Shown here piece by piece: positions 57,035 through 64,000 of a DNA stretch of 64,000 nucleotides. The stretch's first letter is position 1. Every line of letters begins with the position of its first letter. A program made the translations under genes and the position numbers. Origin of the DNA: Coleophoma eucalyptorum (lineage: Eukaryota > Ascomycota > Leotiomycetes > Helotiales > Dermateaceae); the NCBI GenBank assembly GCA_026120035.1, contig JALRME010000022.1:558001-622000 (forward strand), in the 5' to 3' direction. Under the pieces are notes generated by a model. It was not told the DNA's origin, ran no database searches, and saw only the letters and a list, made by a program, of their open reading frames with translations.

Positions 57035-58743
57035 GGGGACGGGAATTCGTACTAATAACTATGATGCGAAGTAGGATCAATTCCAGATACGGATATTACT
57101 ATAGGTTGGGTTAATGAGGCGGTTTAGGATAGTCTGCATTAGATAGTAAGTGAGATGTTAGGGGAGGATCGGCGTTTTAGGTGAATGTTTTGAAGTTGAA
57201 GATATATACCCCAATTCTCTCTTTTGATAGAAATACCTTAGACTGGTAAATGCTTATACAGTAGAGCTAGCTGGCATAACGGCTCTATGCAACAGGACAG
57301 TATTGGTTGTCTTGTCTCGCTCATCCAACTACACCGAGTCTTCCTGGGGCGCCTGTTACATTCTATGCTTGCAAGCCATATACATTGTTAAACTGCTGGG
57401 GATGCTGATAAAAATAACGAAGATCTTGAGAAAATGCTTTCTGCGCAAGAGATAAATATGTCAGCTATTAAACTGCTGGCTAATTGATAAAGGACGCCTT
57501 CGTTGTGTCATCTAGTCTCACATTCTTTTGTCCAGGTTTACTCTGTTCGATCTCTTGCTCCTTTCCACCAATATCTTAAATAGTATATACTAATATATAC
57601 CTTCTCATGGATCAGGTCGATAAACTTGTTTATATATCTGCTTCAAGATTAGTGCCTTTGTCACTATCGTATCAGTTCTATAATTACTACCATGATCGCC
57701 CAATCTAGCTTGAGATATCTACATACGCATACATAAAGAAGTTACAAAACTAGATTTTTATTTCAAGTGTCTCATTAATAGCACACAATGCTTCTTTTTC
57801 ATTACCTAAGTATCCCCAACTCCACTGGATTTCTAGATTCTCAAGCAAGTACTGCATACGTCTAGTACGAGGGTCCTTAAAGCCATCAAGAGGGCCATCT
57901 TCTAACCGAACGAGAAGGACATAAGCCAATTCGCCCTCCCCCTAATACCAATACCTTCTTTAATAAGGAGAACCGGAGGCAAGAGAACGAGTTGCTTGAG
58001 GCTAATGATAATAATGAAGGGGATCTGCAGCCGCAGCCGCAGTAAGATATAAACAGCATTGCGGCCAGGAGACTTGATAGTTGTCTATTCCTATTTCTAG
58101 AGTTAGGCCAAAATGCAAAGGGTAGTTATATCGACGGTTGCCGCTACGATGGTCTAAGTAGTACTAGTGCTAAGGACGGCGGGCGGTTACCGTTTTGATC
58201 CTATGCTTGCTCGACGTATCAGAAGTAATCAGAAGAGTAAGCAAGATCTTGGGTGTACATCTAGCAGCCTACTAAAACGACGCTACGAGTCCCGGGTTGA
58301 CACCAAAATGGTAGAAAATGGAAAGCGGTTGTTGGAGTACAAGCGTGATGGCTTCGCCGTGCACCTCTTACTGGCGCGGAGTGCCGGACAGACAACAACT
58401 TCCCTTTTGGACAGAAACAGGAGCGGCGACGGAGGGACAATTAAAGACAAAAACAATGTATAGCGAGCGAGCTTTTGGGCTACTTTAATGGCTAGTCTAA
58501 ATCTTTCAAGAGTCCATTGCTCCCAAGATATAACTTCTAAATCCTATAGCTTATCATATGTTGTTTTCAGGCGATGCGTCGCTTCCAGACCCATTCTAGC
58601 CTCTGTTAGAAGACTATTAGGATAGCATGGTTCCTACTACAAAATCTCAAAACTTTAAGTGTCTGGTCAGTGGCTTCAACATATCTTCTGTAGTTAACAT
58701 ATAATATACATTCCTCTATCGTGTTACAAGTAAAGAATATCAT
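57035..58743. other. Gene-poor region, possible decayed element
   Basis: No confident gene. Around 57930-58050 and 58167-58463 the sequence keeps open frames on the plus strand (KSKQDLGCTSSSLLKRRYES; a CAGCCGCAGCCGCAG run near 58028). I recognise no transposase or other motif there. Confidence 0.3.
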
Positions 58744-60141
58744 TTATGGAGGGGACCATCCAATCTGTTCTATTGGCCATTGTATCCATAACCGTTGCTC
58801 TGTATTCAAAAGGAGGTACACTCTCTCAATAAGATAGTCACCCCATCCTCGTGCCCACCAGTACATCTCGATTCTCTTTAAAAGTACACAGGCATGAGCG
58901 AAAATTGTAAGCGCCATCGGAGAATTGTTCTTCAAGAATGACATATATTCATCGGAGAAGTGGTAAAACCAATAAAATGCTTCAGTCGAGTCAAATACTT
59001 GGTAGATAAAGCTACCATTGAAGAAACTTTCCAGTTCTTCAACGCTAGCTGCATAAATACGCCTTTCTTCAGTATCAATGATGTGGTGGTGGATCAGTTC
59101 CTGGAGATCCTCGAGATTTGGAACAGCAATGGATATTGACGAGTCGACAAAGTTTTGACGCCACTGTTTTCTATGCCCGAATAATGGAGCCAAAGGGCCT
59201 GATTCAAGAGCTTCCTGAAACAATGTTGTGATTGCCCGGAGCCCTCTTAGCATTGTGAGCCATTCGCAAACACCAATTTCCTGCGCTTGGAGGCTATTAT
59301 TATCTTCTCGCGGCTTTGCAAAAGTAAACATGCAACTCAGCATTGAGAAGGCATGCAGAGCGGAGCAGTTTTCCTCAGTAACATTGTCGAGAACCTTATT
59401 GACTTCACCAAGAGCAATTTGATGTTGCAATATGGCGTGAGAAGTGTAGAATTCTGCTTCTGAGGGTGTTGACCGAGCAAGATCAAGGGCAGAAACAGCA
59501 AGAAGACTGCGCATCACGAAGTTGTACTTTAAGCCAATTTCCGGGAACTTTAAGCGGCAGAGTGCTTGAATTACAGGGTCGCCACTAAAGGAGGAGTATG
59601 TCGCGGTGCAGAATCTTAAGAGAAGTCTCAGATCAAGAGAATTGAGATCTGGTAATAGGGTCGTGTCCGGGGTCTTTGCCGTTGAGCGGTTTAATGGCTG
59701 GAGAGAATTTCCAGTGGTGGTGATGCTCTCATGTGGGATTCCACTGAAATAGCCACTTGGAGATGGAATAGATGGTGACTCCGATGGCTGAGGGTCATTA
59801 TTTCTATTTTTGTGTTGAATTATCGAGCTGGGTGATTTTCTTTTTGCCGGAGCGATATACTTGCATTCTATGGAAGCCTTGATGCAGCTGGAACATGATG
59901 GCTTCTGTTCCCCACACTAGAATTATGATGAAAATAAACCGTTAGTCTTCATGACAACAAGGAGATATACAAGTTATTTGTATCCTCCCGTGGATGACGA
60001 CGGAGGGTGGTCTGCATCTAGTATCTGTTTCCAGCTTAGAGATGACTATGTGCTCACCTTGATTTTCCGTCTCTTGCACTCGACGCATCCCCCTCTAGAC
60101 TTCTGATGTGACTTTCGGGGCATAGGAACAATAGCGAGCAT
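58744..60141 (-). CDS. Zn(II)2Cys6 transcription factor, sterol-regulator (UPC2-like) type
   Basis: Nuclear regulator of about 415 residues. Exon 1 (60141-60058) starts MLAIVPMPRKSHQKSRGGCVECKRRKIK. A 141-nt intron joins it to CGEQKPSCSSCIKASIECKY, completing the zinc cluster C-x2-C-x6-C-x6-C-x2-C-x6-C. A Ser/Pro-rich linker follows, then DLNSLDLRLLLRFCTATY and LLAVSALDLARS, the pattern of fungal regulators related to the sterol-uptake controller. The rest is helical (GVCEWLTMLRGLRAITT) to a C-terminus rich in Trp. ATG 60231 is an alternative start. Divergent from RTA1 (61040); RTA1-family genes protect against lipid-active toxins, so a regulatory link is possible but unproven. Confidence 0.85.
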
Positions 60142-61039
60142 CGTACTCTGTGTAATGCTGTTATGATCTAAAACCAATTCGGGGGAGGGGCAGATGGTAC
60201 CGGTCAAGCAAAGCCATACATTGTTCTTCATCGGGCCCTGGGCATTTCACTATCCGATTTCAGATAGCCCGAGGCATCAGTGCGCCAGATAAAGTGCTTT
60301 CCGCGTAAAATGAAGACAGGACGGAAGGCTAAGCGAGCTAACAAAGCATAGACAGAATCCGAAATACGGTGCCAAGTAAATTCCCCGAAGATACGAAATA
60401 CGTCGCCAAGCCAGATTCATAAGCAATCCGAATACGTTGCCCAGAGCCGCACGTGATTACCCCTACCCAGCTATATCCTGACTACTGGCCAACTCAAACT
60501 CAATTTTCGTGACTAAGGCCGTAATTATTAGCAATATTGTCTGTATTTTTGATTGAAAGAGGCCCAGCCTCTTGTTTTCCTTCTTCCAGACAGGGAAGAA
60601 CAAAAGTCAAATTTATGCCAGCTAGACTCTTTCTCTGAGCTAAACTAATATCATAGAACGTTCCATAAGTGACCTCGCACAACTCTGACAACATATAGCC
60701 TCTTGTCGTCATAATTAAATTATTCATAATTTTGAGAGAGAATGCAAGAGTGGAGCCTGGAACTATGGTCAAGTTCCGATGTACGATGTAGCAAGGCTGT
60801 GTAGATGCCAGCGAGAAGCCAGGCATCCTTGAAATAATGCTCCGAGATAGAATCTTCACTCCAAGATGTGTCTAAGGGTTTTTCTTTTATATAAGACTCC
60901 AGGCCATCCTGCTTCTTCTTCTACATATTCTTCCAAGCATCCTTTCTTCCCTTTCCAACACTCGTAACCAGATACTCAGAAAATTCAATTGCTTTCCCCG
61001 ACGAAACCACAACAAATATCAAGTCTAATTACATCTGAA
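60142..61039. other. Divergent promoter region, no gene seen
   Basis: Between the zinc-cluster gene and RTA1. A minus-strand frame at 60500-60859 has no family features. A CT-rich leader precedes 61040. Confidence 0.35.
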
Positions 61040-62064
61040 ATGGCGAGCAATGCGAAAGAAAAATTCATTTACTTTCACTATGATCCATCTTTGGCTGCAG
61101 CATGCATATTCATTACTCTCTTTGCCTTGACAACTGGCGTTCACATTATCCAGCTTCTGAGGACCAAAACCTGGTATTTCATTCCCTTCGTAATTGGGGG
61201 CATTTGTGAGTTGAATATCTATGTTTAATCCATCGACATGCATAGATATTACAGTACTAACCTGTTATTCTGGATAGTCGAAGCTATTGGGTACGTCGGA
61301 CGAGCAATAGCCTCCCAGGAGGCACCTGATTTCGCAATAGGTCCATATGTTATGCAAACTCTCCTATTACTTCTGGCGCCTGCACTCCTCGCAGCATCGA
61401 TTTATATGGTTCTGGGTCGGATCGTACGACTGACCAACGGAGAGAAATACGCATGTGTCCGGGCTCAATGGCTTACTAAGGTATTTGTCGCTGGAGATGT
61501 TATCTCCTTTGTAACACAAGGGGCAGGTAAGCGGATGACAACGCTAATAGCTAGCTGGCTATATATGTTCTATACATCTTGCTGATCATACTTTATGTAG
61601 GTGGAGCTGTACAGTCCCAAGCCAAAACCGAGGATGATCAAAAGTTGGGCGAACATATTATCATGGGCGGACTCATCGTCCAAATCCTCTTTTTCGGCTT
61701 CTTTTGCGTTACTGCTGCCTTATTCCAATACCGAATTATTCAAAAGCCCACCCGTCAAAGCCAGGTGTTACAAGTTCCCTGGCAACGTCTACTTGTCGTA
61801 CTATACGTCACTAGCTTAATCATACTGATTCGATCTGTCTTCCGCCTGATTGAATACATACAGGGAAATGACGGAGCTATCATGAAGAAGGAGGTCTATC
61901 TGTATATTTTTGACGGGACATTAATGTTTCTTGCCATGATTCTTTTCACTATATGGCACCCAAGCAGAATTACAGGCAATAATCTTTCTGTGGCTGGGTC
62001 GCCAGTAGATGTTGATACAAATGGGCAGTATATAATGACAAGCTCAGGAAGGTTGAGAAAGTGA
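61040..62064 (+). CDS. RTA1-like lipid-translocating membrane protein
   Basis: Seven-helix fungal RTA1 family (resistance to aminocholesterol; sphingolipid long-chain-base and lipid transport). Three exons. Exon 1 MASNAKEKFIYFHYDPSLAAACIF ends at VIGGI. The 73-nt intron gives FEAIGYVGRAIASQ across the junction, a family signature. Then come YVMQTLLLLLAPALLAASIYMVLGRIV and the conserved LTKVFVAGDVISFVTQGAG. The second intron leads to GGAVQSQAK, GEHIIMGGLIVQILFFGFF and FRLIEYIQGNDG. A short hydrophilic C-tail ends it at 62064. All family blocks are intact. Plasma-membrane location expected. Confidence 0.9.
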
Positions 62065-63778
62065 CTGTGAAAATAATGTTCAGGTAGACTCAGGTGTTTG
62101 GGGTTCTGTCTATTACAATGAAATAAGAGGGTGTGTATCTAGATATAGTATAGAGGTTTATGTTTTGTTTTTGGGTGTTGCTTTGTCTCTGTCTATAGAA
62201 GGAAAAACAAGTACGAATTCGTGTGCTTTAAACTAGTATCTCGTAATTTTGACAATAATATATTTGTAGATCTAATCCCTTCGAAGTCTTGCGGACAAGT
62301 TTGTTGCGTCCGTATCAGAGGCGTCTTGCAAGAGGCTTCTTCAGTGTCCGTAGAAAGAGGTAGGGGCTTATGAGTGATTCGTAACTTAGTCACAGGGTTC
62401 TCTAAGGCAACTGAGTTCTAATAGAAGCACGAATAGGTTTCAGATCAAAGGTAGGTAAGAGAAGAATGATTGAAGTTGAGCACGAAGCCCTTATTCTACG
62501 TGGGCAACCCATCGATTTATATAGCAGCTTCGTAAATTCTGGAAAGTTAGAAACTCTAGTATTCCTAGCTTTCCATCGCATGAGTTATATCTTCAAAAGT
62601 AGGTTGGAAAGCTAGCCTATCCAGCTTTCCATAACCTGACTTCTAGTTATGTGGATCTTTGGTTACTAGGGTCGTAACAAAGTTTGCCATTGTTAGAGGA
62701 AATGGTGAGCCCCATAGTCGACAGTACGTACAACTATCAGTAACATAACCAATGGCAAAATTAGAGTGACGGAGTGTTTATTCTGGCCTGATAGCTATAA
62801 CCAAATTGGAAAGTCCAAGTCTCGATGTTGAACAGCTACGGTAAAAGCATAATCGTTGGCTCGTCTCCCGACGATTATATCGCACGCAGCCTGTTAGCTT
62901 TGGATATCGTATTCATATCCGTATGTGTAAATGCCTCTAATGTTTTAAAAATGTCCAAGCCCTAACAACTGAGTGTTACGAAGTTAATTCTACCGAAAAA
63001 CCCCCGGCAACTGTCCTACTTATCAATATTCCTTGTTTGTATTTAAGCCGTTCTTTTCCCACACATATAGGTGAGCAATCACGTCTCTCCTATTCGGTAT
63101 CTTTGGCGTGGATGACAATACCTCGCATTTGGTCCTAGTGATTGCTTTCAACACAGTGCAAGCGAAGCTATAAACTCCTCTCGTAGGTCGCATCAAAAGA
63201 CTACGACATGTTGTATACTTTGTAAGTGGAGGAAAGTCAAGGTGAGCTTGACTTGGTTTATTCTTATCTTCATTGTTAATAATGCTCCCAGTTTTATGTC
63301 TCACGTTCCTTTATTTCTCTTTGCTGAGTTTACTCTTCTCTAGCATTCTAGTGTGATGAGCGGAGACCACAATGTAACAAGCATGCAGTAAAATGCGAAT
63401 ATAGTGTAAAGAGGTTGAATTGGTGTGTGTAGTCAAAATACACAGTCGGTAGTACTGATGTTGGCAAAGTTGTAAGTGTTGGAAGTAATGGTAGGCAAAT
63501 CAAGTAAAAGTAATACTCAAAGCACTGAATAATTGGCAGCCCTCGTGGATGTGATACTTTGCATACACTCCAAATTAGGGTATGGCTTTTCTGTAGCTGA
63601 CTTACGATTGCTTCAACATTCCTTTTGCTTCGTGCCTTGTGCTCTCTTATGGCTTCTTCAATACTGACTGTCGTGGTTATAACACTTAGAATTAAAGGCG
63701 AATATAGTACCGTCACACTACTTCGTACTTTTAAACCATAACTACCACAGAAAGGAAGGCACCAATACTCGCTAGATC
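62065..63778. other. Gene-poor region
   Basis: No supported gene. Around 62550-62640 the stretch CTAGCTTTCCAT / CCAGCTTTCCATAACC recurs in direct orientation about 65 bp apart. Frames at 63023-63716 lack family features. Confidence 0.35.
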
Positions 63779-64000
63779 ATGCACTTTGGGTATAAGCCAC
63801 ATTGGGCAGGCAACTATCAGCCAGTAGATCAAGCCGACGGACAGTCTGCTAAAAAGAGCAATACGAAATGCTTTACAATAAAATTTCGAACGTTCGAGCG
63901 GCTCTTTCTTCTACTCCTCATCGCCATTGTAGTGACTCAATTCCAGGAGCGCCGCCAGTCAACTAAAAGTATCTCGCATCATGTACAGTTTCACGATATG
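63779..64000 (+). CDS. N-terminal part of a type II membrane protein, cut by the right edge
   Basis: Open from ATG 63779 to the window end (74 codons). A charged N-terminus (MHFGYKPHWAGNYQPVDQAD) is followed by one hydrophobic helix (FLLLLIAIVV) and then a charged luminal start. That layout is what UstYa/DUF3328 proteins and many other type II membrane proteins show. The diagnostic HxxHC motifs would lie beyond the edge, so the family is a guess only. Confidence 0.45.
   Translation, partial: MHFGYKPHWAGNYQPVDQADGQSAKKSNTKCFTIKFRTFERLFLLLLIAIVVTQFQERRQSTKSISHHVQFHDM

Overview
The window is nuclear DNA of a filamentous ascomycete (Pezizomycotina). The evidence is short GT-AG introns of about 45-110 nt with CTGAC/CTAAC-type branch points, Zn2Cys6 regulators, a HET-domain gene, RTA1, DUF3176 and rhodopsin-like (SAT4-type) families, tRNA genes with introns, and low-GC intergenic DNA. 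A leotiomycete is plausible but cannot be fixed from the sequence alone.

1-18.5 kb is the striking part. Seven apparently intact UstYa/DUF3328-type membrane oxidase genes and two decayed UstYa fragments are packed together. Five intact copies are canonical; two belong to a divergent branch. They are interleaved with two paralogous DMT/EamA transporters (one cut by the left edge), an Erv29/SURF4-type ER cargo receptor and a small secreted eight-cysteine protein. No NRPS, PKS, terpene cyclase or P450 lies among them. UstYa proteins are best known for modifying secreted ribosomal peptides (dikaritins) in the secretory pathway. I read this as a peptide-modification locus in which the eight-cysteine protein is a candidate substrate and the Erv29 paralogue a candidate dedicated ER-export receptor. 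A shared palindrome, GGGGCA-N2-TGCCCC or its half site TTGCCCC(C)TAAAAG, sits upstream of most of these genes, including the small secreted protein, which suggests one regulon. LTR-like repeats flank one of the UstYa fragments.

19.6-30 kb holds a GH5 endoglucanase, a short-chain dehydrogenase broken by a stop codon, a phosphate-type MFS transporter, two tandem intron-containing tRNA genes and a conserved membrane-anchored protein of unknown function. 30.5-35 kb is one large HET-domain gene with an acidic coiled-coil insertion. 35.7-48 kb holds a small hypothetical gene, a Zn2Cys6 regulator beside an MFS exporter, a 5'-incomplete GNAT acetyltransferase, a carboxylesterase and a DUF3176 membrane protein. 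49-54 kb looks like a decaying oxidation module: a P450 with a stop codon, a truncated long-chain alcohol oxidase and a 16C-type SDR with a probable frameshift. 54.8-64 kb holds a rhodopsin-like membrane protein, a RidA-family protein, a second Zn2Cys6 regulator, an RTA1 protein and, at the right edge, the start of another type II membrane protein.

Exon boundaries were set by eye from splice consensus and reading-frame continuity. Gene ends are firmer than internal junctions. No database search was possible.
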